Below are positions 1 to 6,148 of a stretch of DNA of 10,882 nt, piece after piece. Origin of the DNA: an uncultured Lachnospiraceae bacterium (GTDB taxonomy: Bacteria; Bacillota; Clostridia; Lachnospirales; Lachnospiraceae). Made by a program: the position numbers and the translations under genes. The stretch is from positions 1 to 10,882 of the forward strand of contig CAKRJM010000061.1 in the NCBI GenBank assembly GCA_934351765.1. Direction: 5' to 3'. Numbering within the stretch: the stretch's first letter is position 1; each line of letters begins with the position of its first letter. The notes beneath the pieces are model-generated. The model searched no databases, was not told where the DNA came from, and was given only the letters and a program-made list of their open reading frames with translations.

Positions 1-986
1 TCCCAGTCGGCTTCGCAGTCGACGCATTCTACTTCAATCTTATAGTTCTTTACTTCGCCGGGCTTTAAGAAGTGGAGGGCGCCGTTTTTACGGAGTTCCG
101 CGCGGCCTTCCAGCTTGCTGATGCAGGGCTCCAGGCCAAGGACATAGTCCCGCTCGCCCATCATCTTCCATTCGGTCATATAGGGAATCTCTTTTTCATC
201 CCAGCGGATCGCCAGGCCGACATTTACATCGGGATTGTAGAGCTTCGCGCAGGCGGCATGATCCTCGAATTCATGATAGTAGCACTGTTCCTGGAAATTG
301 GGGAGTGGCGTGAGCATCTGATCCCAGGTATCGAGATCCTCGGCGGCGCGGGGATCGCGGGGAATCACGTTCTTGGAAGAAACCTTCAGCTTTGCATGCT
401 CGCTTAAAAGCGGATAGCCCATGTTCATATGGTAGAGCAGCATAAACGGCTCATCGGCGGAGCCTTCGTTTTTAATGGTGTCCTCGATCGTCAGCTTATT
501 GCTGCCGTACTCACAGGAAATGGTTCTGGTGAGCGATAATTTCTGCTTGAAGATTTCCATGTCATTGATCTTTGCATGGATCTGAATTTTTCCGTCTTCC
601 TCGGTGTAATAAATCTGATCCGCAGGGGTGTTGGAAATCGTTCCATGGAGCGGGCAGGGAACATCACCGTCCACGCTGGGGGTACCGATGGACTGTAAAC
701 CGCAGGTGGTCAGGAAACCACAGGTGAATGATTTTAAAAATCCGAAGCCGGGCTGGTCGTAGTAAGCAGGCGCCACATAACCGGCAGGCCCCATATAATT
801 CAGACTGACACCACGGAAAGAAAGGCGGGAAATATCAGCTGCGCGGTCCGCGGAAACTGTGAATTCCAGGCCGCTTCCGTTACGAACCTGAAACAGCCGC
901 ATACCATCGCCTTTTCCTCCTACAAGACGGTGCTCTTCCACACCGCAGAACTGAGTATCATGTCCATAATAATTTCTGTTTACCAT
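1..986 (-). CDS. Aldose 1-epimerase family protein (DUF4432-like), partial at left edge
   Basis: I translated the minus strand by hand. An open frame runs from ATG at 986-984 to the window edge, giving 328 codons with no stop, so the C-terminus is missing. It looks like a galactose-mutarotase-fold protein that would act on a sugar in the cytoplasm. Visible marks are a DRAADI segment (about residues 47-52), His114 in a PLHGT segment, His186 in LYHMNMGYP, and Glu286 in GLEPC. Paired His and a late Glu are the usual acid/base pattern of this superfamily, and the family is normally about 300-370 residues, so little should be missing. The start is set by AAGGAGGA at 994-1001 and by a promoter just upstream. 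It is divergent from the phosphopantetheinyl transferase gene. The substrate cannot be told from the sequence, and a role in carbohydrate use is inference. Confidence 0.85.
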   Translation of the reverse strand, partial: MVNRNYYGHDTQFCGVEEHRLVGGKGDGMRLFQVRNGSGLEFTVSADRAADISRLSFRGVSLNYMGPAGYVAPAYYDQPGFGFLKSFTCGFLTTCGLQSIGTPSVDGDVPCPLHGTISNTPADQIYYTEEDGKIQIHAKINDMEIFKQKLSLTRTISCEYGSNKLTIEDTIKNEGSADEPFMLLYHMNMGYPLLSEHAKLKVSSKNVIPRDPRAAEDLDTWDQMLTPLPNFQEQCYYHEFEDHAACAKLYNPDVNVGLAIRWDEKEIPYMTEWKMMGERDYVLGLEPCISKLEGRAELRKNGALHFLKPGEVKNYKIEVECVDCEADW

Positions 987-1061
987 ATCGGAATCCTCCT
1001 TGATCTGTCTTTCTCTGAAATGAAACGGGGGTGAAGAGACAAGACCGTTGTTCTGAAGTCT

Positions 1062-1090
1062 ATTATAAAGCCGGGAGGCGGGGCGGTCAA
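1062..1090 (-). promoter_or_regulatory. Sigma-A-type promoter of the epimerase gene
   Basis: Read on the minus strand, TTGACC (1085-1090) is followed after 17 bases by a perfect TATAAT (1062-1067). It lies about 75 bases upstream of the epimerase ATG and points at it. The match (11 of 12 consensus bases, ideal spacing) makes this one of the clearest promoters in the window. Confidence 0.85.
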
Positions 1091-1100
1091 TGGGGCAGGG

Positions 1101-1116
1101 AACCAAAATATTGGTT
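1101..1116. promoter_or_regulatory. Palindrome AACCAA-AATA-TTGGTT in a divergent promoter region
   Basis: This is a perfect 6-base inverted repeat with a 4-base centre. It lies just upstream of the -35 of the leftward epimerase promoter and just upstream of the proposed -35 of the rightward transferase promoter. Such a position suits a shared operator, but no regulator is recognised and a chance AT-rich palindrome is possible. Confidence 0.35.
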
Positions 1117-1122
1117 AAAATC

Positions 1123-1151
1123 TTGTTGAACTGTCTGGTGTATGCTATGAT
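1123..1151 (+). promoter_or_regulatory. Candidate promoter of the phosphopantetheinyl transferase gene
   Basis: TATGAT (1146-1151) is a good -10. A weak -35, TTGTTG (1123-1128), lies 17 bases upstream. The overlapping TTGAAC (1126-1131) is a better -35 but would give only a 14-base spacer. The -10 lies 27 bases before the ATG. Confidence 0.5.
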
Positions 1152-1178
1152 AGTACAATCAGAACAGGGAGCGATGCA

Positions 1179-1883
1179 ATGATTTTTTTATATGAACAGT
1201 CGGATAAAAAAAGCCGGGAGGAACGGCTCCGGGAAGCGGGAGAATTTTATCTGAATAAGCTCGGGCGGTCAATGCCGCAGACAGAGGACTGCTGGCGGGT
1301 AGAACGGACGAAGCGCGGGAAACCGTTTTTTCCGGATCAGCCGGGTCTGCAATTTTCTATCAGCCACAGTGGAAGTGTCTGGGCATGTGTCATGGCAGAA
1401 CATCCTGTGGGGCTGGATATTCAGGAACATACCCGGCTTTCCCATGAAACGGAGCAGGAAGCAGCAGAGCGGTACGGGCGTATGGCTGTCCGCTTTTTTC
1501 ATGAACGGGAAGCGGCGTATGTGAAGAAAGATCCGGGAACAAGGTTTTTTCAGATCTGGGCGGCGAAGGAGAGCTATGTAAAATATACGGGCCGGGGAAT
1601 TGAGGCAGATTTTTCAAGATTTTCGGTGATTCCGGATGAGACCGCAGCAGAAGAGACTGAGCGGAAGATGAAGCAGAAGCATACGGAGCAGGGAGAGCTT
1701 CTCTTTTTCCGGGAATGGTCATATCCGGCAGGGATGAGCCTTTGTGTCTGTACGGAATGGCCGGAGGAACAGGAAATCTGGCTGCGGACAGAACAGGAAC
1801 TGATTTTGAAGAGAACGGACAGAACAGAATTATTGGAATGGTCGATAAAAAAGACTGATAAGATATATAATAAAATGAAATAA
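1179..1883 (+). CDS. 4'-phosphopantetheinyl transferase, Sfp type
   Basis: This 234-residue protein should transfer the phosphopantetheine arm of coenzyme A onto a conserved Ser of a carrier protein, in the cytoplasm and Mg-dependent. The family signature is in order: GKP (47-49), FSISHSG (59-65), VGLDIQ (77-82, with metal ligand Asp80) and WAAKESYVK (127-135, with Glu131 and Lys135). The length is typical of two-lobed Sfp enzymes (about 220-240) and well above AcpS (about 120). The start ATG follows AGGGAG (1166-1171) with 7 bases between. One oddity is Gln82 where Sfp has Glu in its DIE motif. No polyketide or peptide synthetase genes are visible nearby, so the partner carrier is unknown. 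The gene appears monocistronic, with a weak hairpin after its stop and a separate promoter for the next gene. Confidence 0.93.
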   Translation: MIFLYEQSDKKSREERLREAGEFYLNKLGRSMPQTEDCWRVERTKRGKPFFPDQPGLQFSISHSGSVWACVMAEHPVGLDIQEHTRLSHETEQEAAERYGRMAVRFFHEREAAYVKKDPGTRFFQIWAAKESYVKYTGRGIEADFSRFSVIPDETAAEETERKMKQKHTEQGELLFFREWSYPAGMSLCVCTEWPEEQEIWLRTEQELILKRTDRTELLEWSIKKTDKIYNKMK

Positions 1884-1891
1884 ACAAACAG

Positions 1892-1914
1892 ATGAAATAT
1901 TATTTCATGTTTTT
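1892..1914 (+). terminator. Weak AT-rich hairpin after the transferase gene
   Basis: ATGAAAT (1892-1898) and ATTTCAT (1902-1908) form a 7-base stem with a 3-base loop, followed by G and five Ts. The stem holds a single G-C pair, so termination would be weak. The position just after the stop codon supports the call. Confidence 0.4.
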
Positions 1915-1978
1915 ATCCAATCCGGATAATTTCATATAAAGGCATCGTAAATGTTTCACTAAAATACACAAGTAATAC

Positions 1979-2005
1979 TTGACAGCATGACATGTTTGAT
2001 ATAAT
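1979..2005 (+). promoter_or_regulatory. Promoter of the fructose-bisphosphate aldolase gene
   Basis: A perfect -35 TTGACA (1979-1984) and a perfect -10 TATAAT (2000-2005) are present, but only 15 bases apart. The -10 is extended (TGA immediately upstream, 1997-1999), which can offset a short spacer. The start codon is 60 bases downstream. A strong promoter fits a highly expressed glycolytic gene. Confidence 0.75.
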
Positions 2006-2065
2006 ATGATGGCATAGGGCGTTATTTCATAGTCATATAAAGTAAGTTTAGGAGGAAAGTTAATT

Positions 2066-2929
2066 ATGTTAATGAACATGAAAGACTTATTAGCAGTAGC
2101 TAACGAGCACAATTTCGCTGTTCCTGCTTTCAATGTAAGCAGCAACATGATCCTGAAGGGTGTTATGCATACATGTGAAGAAATGCAGGCTCCCGTTATC
2201 ATCGCTATTCATCCCGATGAGCTCTCTTTCGTAGAGGACAGCTTTGTAAAGGCAGTTATCGAGGAAGCACATAAAGCAACGGTTCCCGTATGTATCCATC
2301 TGGATCACGGCGCAAAGTTTGAGCAGGTTCTGCGTGCAATTCAGGACGGTTTCACTTCCGTAATGATCGATGGCGCTCACCTTCCTTTCGAAGAGAACAT
2401 TGCTATCACAAAGAAGGTAGTTGAGGTTGCTCATCCCGTAAACGTATCCGTAGAGGCTGAGCTTGGAACAATCGGTACCGCTGATGACTACGGCGAAGCT
2501 GGTTCCAAGAAAATTATCTACACTGAGGTTGATGATGCTGTTAAGTTCATCAAGGAGACAGATATTGACTGCCTGGCAATCGCAATCGGTACTGCTCATG
2601 GTCTGTATCCGAAGGACAGAAAGCCGAAGTTAGCTCTTGACAGACTGAAAGAGATCAAGGCTGCTGTAAGCATTCCGCTTGTACTTCACGGTGGTTCCGG
2701 TAACCCCGATGATGAGATCGCTGAGTCCGTAAAGCTTGGTGTAAACAAGATCAACATCTCCAGCGATATCAAGGATGCGTTCTATCAGGAATGCCGTATC
2801 GTTCTTCAGGACAAGGCAATCCGTGAGCCCATGGCTATCTACCCTAAGTGCATCGACGCTATGAACGAGGTTATCCGTCATAAGATCAACCTGTTCGATG
2901 ATGCAGACAAGGTTAAGTTCTACAAATAA
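2066..2929 (+). CDS. fba: Class II fructose-bisphosphate aldolase
   Basis: This 287-residue zinc-dependent aldolase should cleave fructose 1,6-bisphosphate to dihydroxyacetone phosphate and glyceraldehyde 3-phosphate in the cytoplasm. Visible marks are VPAFNV (19-24), LDHG (79-82, with catalytic Asp80 and zinc ligand His81), the EAELG segment (130-134), GTAHG (175-179, zinc ligand His178), HGGSG (208-212, zinc ligand His208) and NISSD (230-234), the phosphate-binding end of the barrel. The length suits the short class II group, which also includes tagatose-bisphosphate aldolases. That alternative cannot be excluded, but pyruvate kinase next door favours glycolysis. AGGAGG (2050-2055) precedes ATG 2066; in-frame ATGs at 2072 and 2078 are further possible starts. 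Codon choice (GCT, GTA, CGT, ATC) differs from the neighbours and suggests high expression. The gene is flanked by its own promoter and terminator. Confidence 0.94.
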   Translation: MLMNMKDLLAVANEHNFAVPAFNVSSNMILKGVMHTCEEMQAPVIIAIHPDELSFVEDSFVKAVIEEAHKATVPVCIHLDHGAKFEQVLRAIQDGFTSVMIDGAHLPFEENIAITKKVVEVAHPVNVSVEAELGTIGTADDYGEAGSKKIIYTEVDDAVKFIKETDIDCLAIAIGTAHGLYPKDRKPKLALDRLKEIKAAVSIPLVLHGGSGNPDDEIAESVKLGVNKINISSDIKDAFYQECRIVLQDKAIREPMAIYPKCIDAMNEVIRHKINLFDDADKVKFYK

Positions 2930-2965
2930 GTCTTGTTTTAAACATAGTTAATCATTGCACGATTG

Positions 2966-3001
2966 GCGCCCCCGGAAGCTTTCCGGGGGTGCGTTTGTTT
3001 T
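2966..3001 (+). terminator. Intrinsic terminator of fba
   Basis: CCCCCGGAA (2969-2977) pairs perfectly with TTCCGGGGG (2981-2989) around a GCT loop. The stem extends by three further pairs (2966-2968 with 2990-2992, one of them G-U) and is followed by GTTTGTTTT. It starts 37 bases after the fba stop codon. Confidence 0.92.
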
Positions 3002-3007
3002 AACATG

Positions 3008-3048
3008 AAATGTCCCGGGATCTGTATGGACAGGATTCCGGGACATTT
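3008..3048. terminator. Shared hairpin between convergent fba and pyk
   Basis: AAATGTCCCGG (3008-3018) pairs perfectly with CCGGGACATTT (3038-3048), and the stem extends inward by about four more pairs. It ends nine bases from the pyk stop codon. It probably acts as the pyk terminator on the minus strand, although the T tract there is short (TTT followed by CATGTT). It could also back up the fba terminator. Confidence 0.65.
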
Positions 3049-3057
3049 TGCTGACAT

Positions 3058-4476
3058 TTATAATTTTACGATCTTCATCATATCAATGACGCCGTTTTTC
3101 TCATGAGGTCCGCCGGAGATCACAATGGTATCACCTTCTTCTACGATACCGGATTTCAGGGCAATCTCTTTTGCGTGTTCAAAAAGACTGTCGGCACTCT
3201 GCTGCTCATCGGAAGGAAACGGATAAACGCCCCAGGTGAGGTTCAGCTGCCGGAGGGCTTTCCGGTCCACAACAGGAGCAATGATGGGAACGGCGGGACG
3301 GTAGTCGGCTATCATACGGGCACTCCGGCCGGTTCTTGTCACGGCAACGATGGCCTTGGCGTCCAGATAATGGGCGGAGGTTACGGAAGCAATTCCGATG
3401 GCAACCGGAGTGATCTTCTCCAGAGTCAGAAAGTCGTGCATTTCCGCGAACCTTGCTTTATAGTCGATATCCTTTTCAGCGGCCTCAGCGATCTCGGCCA
3501 TGGTATGGACCGCCTCGGTGGGGTAGTCTCCGGCTGCGGTTTCACCGGAAAGCATGATCGCGGTGGTGCCGTCATGGATGGCATTGGCAACATCGGATAC
3601 CTCTGCTCTGGTAGGGCGGGGACTGTGGGTCATGGACTCTAACATCTGGGTGGCAGTAACAACGTGCTTGCCGGCACGATAGCATTTCTCAATGATGCTT
3701 TTCTGGATTCCGGGCAGCTCACGGAACGGGATCTCCACGCCCATGTCGCCTCTGGCGACCATGATACCGTCTGCCAGATCCAGGATCGCATCCAGATTTT
3801 CAATGCCCTGTGTGTTCTCGATTTTGGCAATGATCTGAATCTTCTTTCCGCCGTTGTCATCCAGAAGCTTTCTCATTTTACGGATATCATCGGCAGTTCT
3901 TGTAAAGGAAGCGGCAACAAAATCCACATTCTGGGAGATTCCAAAGAGAATATCGTTCTTGTCCGTCTCGCTGATATAAGGCATGGGAATGTCGAGGTTG
4001 GGGATATTGATGCTCTTGCGGTTGCTGATCGTTCCACCGTTGATGACACGACAGACCACATCGGTTCCATCGATCTTTTCAACGAACATGGCGATCTTTC
4101 CGTCATCAATGAGGATTCTGGTTCCGATGCTGACACAGGAAGCCAGACCGCCGTAGGTAAGCCCGATCCCTTCAATTGTTCCCGGTTCGGTACTGGTGCT
4201 CAGAGTAAAGCTTTGACCCGGCTCCAGAACGACGGAACCCTCGGCGAAATCACGAAGCCGGATCTCGGGGCCCTTGGTATCCAGAAGAAGGGCGATGGGT
4301 CTGTTCAATTCGGCACTGACACGCTTGACCCGATCCATACGGGTACGCTGTTCCTCGTGGGAGCCGTGTGAAAAATTAAAACGGGCGCAGTCCATGCCGT
4401 TGCTGATCAGGGAACGAATCGCGTCATCATTGTCAACAGCGGGGCCCATGGTACAGATAATCTTGGTTTTTCTCAT
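3058..4476 (-). CDS. pyk: Pyruvate kinase
   Basis: This 472-residue enzyme should convert phosphoenolpyruvate and ADP to pyruvate and ATP, the last step of glycolysis. Visible marks are ARFNFSHG (31-38, substrate and cation binding), DTKGPEIR (66-73, entry to the B domain), AKIENTQG (217-224, with catalytic Lys218 and metal ligand Glu220), ARGDMG (241-246, metal ligand Asp244), TATQMLESM (274-282) and THSPRPTRAEVSDVANA (283-299). The last is the classical signature around the ADP site. The C-terminal allosteric domain runs from about 345 to the end. The length matches E. coli PykF-type enzymes. The extra C-terminal PEP-utilizer-like domain of Bacillus-type enzymes (about 585 residues) is absent. 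A strong GGAGGAG lies seven bases before the ATG. The acetyltransferase gene lies 93 bases upstream on the same strand with no terminator between, and I see no convincing promoter in that gap, so the two may be co-transcribed. Confidence 0.97.
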   Translation of the reverse strand: MRKTKIICTMGPAVDNDDAIRSLISNGMDCARFNFSHGSHEEQRTRMDRVKRVSAELNRPIALLLDTKGPEIRLRDFAEGSVVLEPGQSFTLSTSTEPGTIEGIGLTYGGLASCVSIGTRILIDDGKIAMFVEKIDGTDVVCRVINGGTISNRKSINIPNLDIPMPYISETDKNDILFGISQNVDFVAASFTRTADDIRKMRKLLDDNGGKKIQIIAKIENTQGIENLDAILDLADGIMVARGDMGVEIPFRELPGIQKSIIEKCYRAGKHVVTATQMLESMTHSPRPTRAEVSDVANAIHDGTTAIMLSGETAAGDYPTEAVHTMAEIAEAAEKDIDYKARFAEMHDFLTLEKITPVAIGIASVTSAHYLDAKAIVAVTRTGRSARMIADYRPAVPIIAPVVDRKALRQLNLTWGVYPFPSDEQQSADSLFEHAKEIALKSGIVEEGDTIVISGGPHEKNGVIDMMKIVKL

Positions 4477-4569
4477 AAAGTCTCCTCCTTTTTGTGGATG
4501 AAATCAATCAATGGCTTATTGGAAACAGTCTGTCCACCCGGAACTGAACGATGGGGCAGACCACAGATC

Positions 4570-5013
4570 TTACAGCGATTTCATCAGCTGGATATATTCC
4601 AGATTTTCATATCCGAATTTTTCATAAAGCGGGATCACATCCGAGTTCTTCGGTGCAACCTCCAGACGATAGCCGGCGGCGCGGTCCCTGTATTCTTCAA
4701 AGAACCAGCGGAAAAATTCCCCCGCATAGCCCTTGCCTCTTGCTCCGGGAATCAGATAAAGCTCCTCCAGAATGATCATGGGGCCACCGGCCTCGGTGCT
4801 CCAGGAATGGGCGATAATGATATAGCCTGCCGCCCCATCCTGATCCTCCAGCATCAGACAGCGTACATAGGGAGATCCGGCGATGGCTCCGGCCAGATTC
4901 TTTTCCTGGGTTTCCCGGTCGAAATCATGGAGCGCAGCATCGGACGTATAAAAATCTGCCGACATTTTCAGAAAAATTTCCTTGTCGTCAAGTGTCATAT
5001 CCCTTATAATCAT
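4570..5013 (-). CDS. GNAT family N-acetyltransferase
   Basis: This 147-residue cytoplasmic acetyltransferase would use acetyl-CoA to acetylate an unknown amine substrate. The acetyl-CoA pyrophosphate loop is seen as RGKGYA (92-97), preceded by the beta-strand LEELYLIP (82-89). The late motif NSDVIPLYEKFGYE (about 123-136) is the usual C-terminal GNAT segment with its Tyr. The frame is open as far as an ATG at 5109, but that start would add a 32-residue hydrophobic stretch and would lie inside the -35 box of the gene's own promoter. The ATG at 5013 has GAAAGGGA (5023-5030) at proper spacing and begins with the typical MIIRDMTLDD start of the fold, so I chose it. The gene precedes pyk and is divergent from the sortase gene. 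Its substrate cannot be predicted. Confidence 0.88.
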   Translation of the reverse strand: MIIRDMTLDDKEIFLKMSADFYTSDAALHDFDRETQEKNLAGAIAGSPYVRCLMLEDQDGAAGYIIIAHSWSTEAGGPMIILEELYLIPGARGKGYAGEFFRWFFEEYRDRAAGYRLEVAPKNSDVIPLYEKFGYENLEYIQLMKSL

Positions 5014-5080
5014 AGTGAAAAATCCCTTTCCGGCCGACAGAATCCATAATCTGAAAAGGAAAAAAATCGGCCATAATAAT

Positions 5081-5109
5081 ATCATAGTGGATAATGAAAG
5101 AAATTTCAA
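5081..5109 (-). promoter_or_regulatory. Promoter of the acetyltransferase gene (perhaps also pyk)
   Basis: On the minus strand, TTGAAA (5104-5109) is followed after exactly 17 bases by TATGAT (5081-5086). It lies 68 bases upstream of the chosen ATG (5013), which argues against the longer start at 5109. Confidence 0.75.
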
Positions 5110-5145
5110 GTAAATAGAGCGTTAAGAGATGAGGAGGTGCGTCCA

Positions 5146-5943
5146 ATGACAACAAAATGGGTTAAACGAAGAAGAGCAAGGAGAATTGAACTGGCGGTCT
5201 TTCTGGTTGCCCTGGCAGTCTTCTGTTATTCCGGGTGGAGGCTGTTCGGGATCTGGAGAGAGTATAAAAAAGGAACGGATACGTATGATAATCTGGCATC
5301 GGAGGCAGAAAAGATCCTGTCTGCACCCGATGAGGAAACCCCGGCAGCAGACGGAAACAGTCAGGCGGAGGCGGAAAATGATCCGAAAGCGGTATCTCTT
5401 TATGAACTCATGCACGGGCAGAACCCGGATTATGTGGGCTGGATCACCATTCCGGATACGAAGATCGATTATCCCATTGTTCAGTGCAGCGACAATGATC
5501 ATTATTTAAAGCACACGTTTGGGCAGGAAGAGAATGCAGCCGGAACACTGTTTGTGGACAGCAACATCACGGATGGCATGGACGCCCGCCATGTGATCAT
5601 CTATGGCCATAACATGAAGAACGGTTCCATGTTCGCAGGCTTGAAAAAATTCCGGGAAGATGACTTTTATGAGACCCATAAGACCTTTACCGTCTATACG
5701 GAGGATCATGTCTATACGTATGAGATTTTTGCGGTTCATGTGACCAGTCCGGACAGTGATGCTTACACGATCGGTTTTGGAGAAATGGCAGATTTTGTGG
5801 ATTATGTGAACCGGATGCAGAGCCAGTCCATCATGAATACAGGAGTGATCGTGGGGGAAGAGGATCATATCATGACCCTGTCCACCTGTGTGAATCAGAA
5901 CAGGGATCGGCTGGTGATCCAGGCAAGACGTTTAGAAAATTAA
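5146..5943 (+). CDS. srtB: Class B sortase
   Basis: This 265-residue membrane-anchored cysteine transpeptidase should cleave a C-terminal sorting motif on exported proteins and join them to the cell wall or to each other. A basic N-terminus (KRRRARR, 7-13) precedes one membrane helix (about 14-36). A charged linker (40-80) and the extracellular sortase domain follow. The class B opening NPDYVGWITIPDTKIDYPIVQ begins at residue 93. The catalytic His is His155 in YGHNM, the Cys is Cys248 in TLSTC, and the Arg is probably Arg255 in NRDRLVI. A GTG at 5137 would also be in frame, but GAGGAGG at 5131-5137 is the ribosome binding site for ATG 5146, eight bases on. No protein with a sorting signal is complete in the window, so the substrate is unknown. 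No clear promoter was found in the 132-base divergent gap. Confidence 0.95.
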   Translation: MTTKWVKRRRARRIELAVFLVALAVFCYSGWRLFGIWREYKKGTDTYDNLASEAEKILSAPDEETPAADGNSQAEAENDPKAVSLYELMHGQNPDYVGWITIPDTKIDYPIVQCSDNDHYLKHTFGQEENAAGTLFVDSNITDGMDARHVIIYGHNMKNGSMFAGLKKFREDDFYETHKTFTVYTEDHVYTYEIFAVHVTSPDSDAYTIGFGEMADFVDYVNRMQSQSIMNTGVIVGEEDHIMTLSTCVNQNRDRLVIQARRLEN

Positions 5944-6010
5944 GTTTAAAGTGCCGGTGTATTGAAAAAAGTGCTTGCAATTCTGAAGAAAATGAGGTAA
6001 GGTTATTCCC

Positions 6011-6085
6011 AGATGGAGCGCATCTCCAGAAATAGGCTTGGCAATCGAACGAAGACGTTCCACAAAGGGCGTCTTCTCTTTTTTT
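6011..6085 (+). promoter_or_regulatory. Structured leader of glutamine synthetase with possible attenuator
   Basis: Three hairpin elements lie between the sortase stop (5943) and the synthetase start (6149). First, TGGAG/CTCCA (6014-6018 with 6024-6028) competes with AGATG/CATCT (6011-6015 with 6021-6025). Second, GAACG-AAGA-CGTTC (6047-6060). Third, the terminator at 6051-6085, whose 5' arm overlaps the second hairpin, so the two cannot form together. That is the logic of transcription attenuation. A weak promoter-like pair, TTGCAA (5975-5980) and TAAGGT (5998-6003), lies upstream. The alternative is that the terminator simply ends sortase transcription and an unseen promoter serves the synthetase. 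Confidence 0.5.
6051..6085 (+). terminator. Intrinsic terminator before glutamine synthetase
   Basis: GAAGACG (6051-6057) pairs perfectly with CGTCTTC (6070-6076). Two G-U pairs and one C-G pair extend the stem inward to a six-base CACAAA loop. TCTTTTTTT follows (6077-6085). It ends 63 bases before the synthetase ATG. Confidence 0.85.
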
Positions 6086-6148
6086 AAGGCTGTTATACGG
6101 CGGCGGTCCGGGCCTCGAGGAACAGAAAAAGTGATGGAGGAAAAATCT

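Noticed and set aside
72..407. Plus-strand open frame of 111 codons
   Set aside because: It is the antisense shadow of the epimerase gene, which has family motifs, promoter and ribosome binding site.
1150..1155. ATAGTA near the transferase promoter as another BlaI operator
   Set aside because: The matching left half at the required spacing (GTATGC) does not resemble TACTAT; a lone half-site is expected by chance.
1390..1887. Minus-strand open frame of 165 codons
   Set aside because: It is antisense to the phosphopantetheinyl transferase, with no family resemblance in its Ser/Pro-rich translation.
3103..4371. Plus-strand open frames of 179 and 235 codons
   Set aside because: Both are antisense to pyruvate kinase, which is unambiguous.
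5014..5109. Longer acetyltransferase reading from ATG 5109 with a hydrophobic N-terminus
   Set aside because: That ATG lies within the TTGAAA -35 box of the gene's own promoter, and the GNAT fold starts at the ATG at 5013 with a suitable ribosome binding site.
5137..5145. GTG start for the sortase
   Set aside because: The GTG overlaps the last base of the GAGGAGG that serves ATG 5146.
6011..6085. Known glutamine riboswitch or clear ANTAR target
   Set aside because: I could not match the conserved core of the glutamine riboswitch, and the hairpin loops do not show the ANTAR hexaloop pattern, so only a generic attenuator is claimed.
6038..6148. Longer glutamine synthetase start at 6038
   Set aside because: The extra 37 residues would be encoded across a strong intrinsic terminator and are basic and unlike GSIII. 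ATG 6149 has a good GGAGG.
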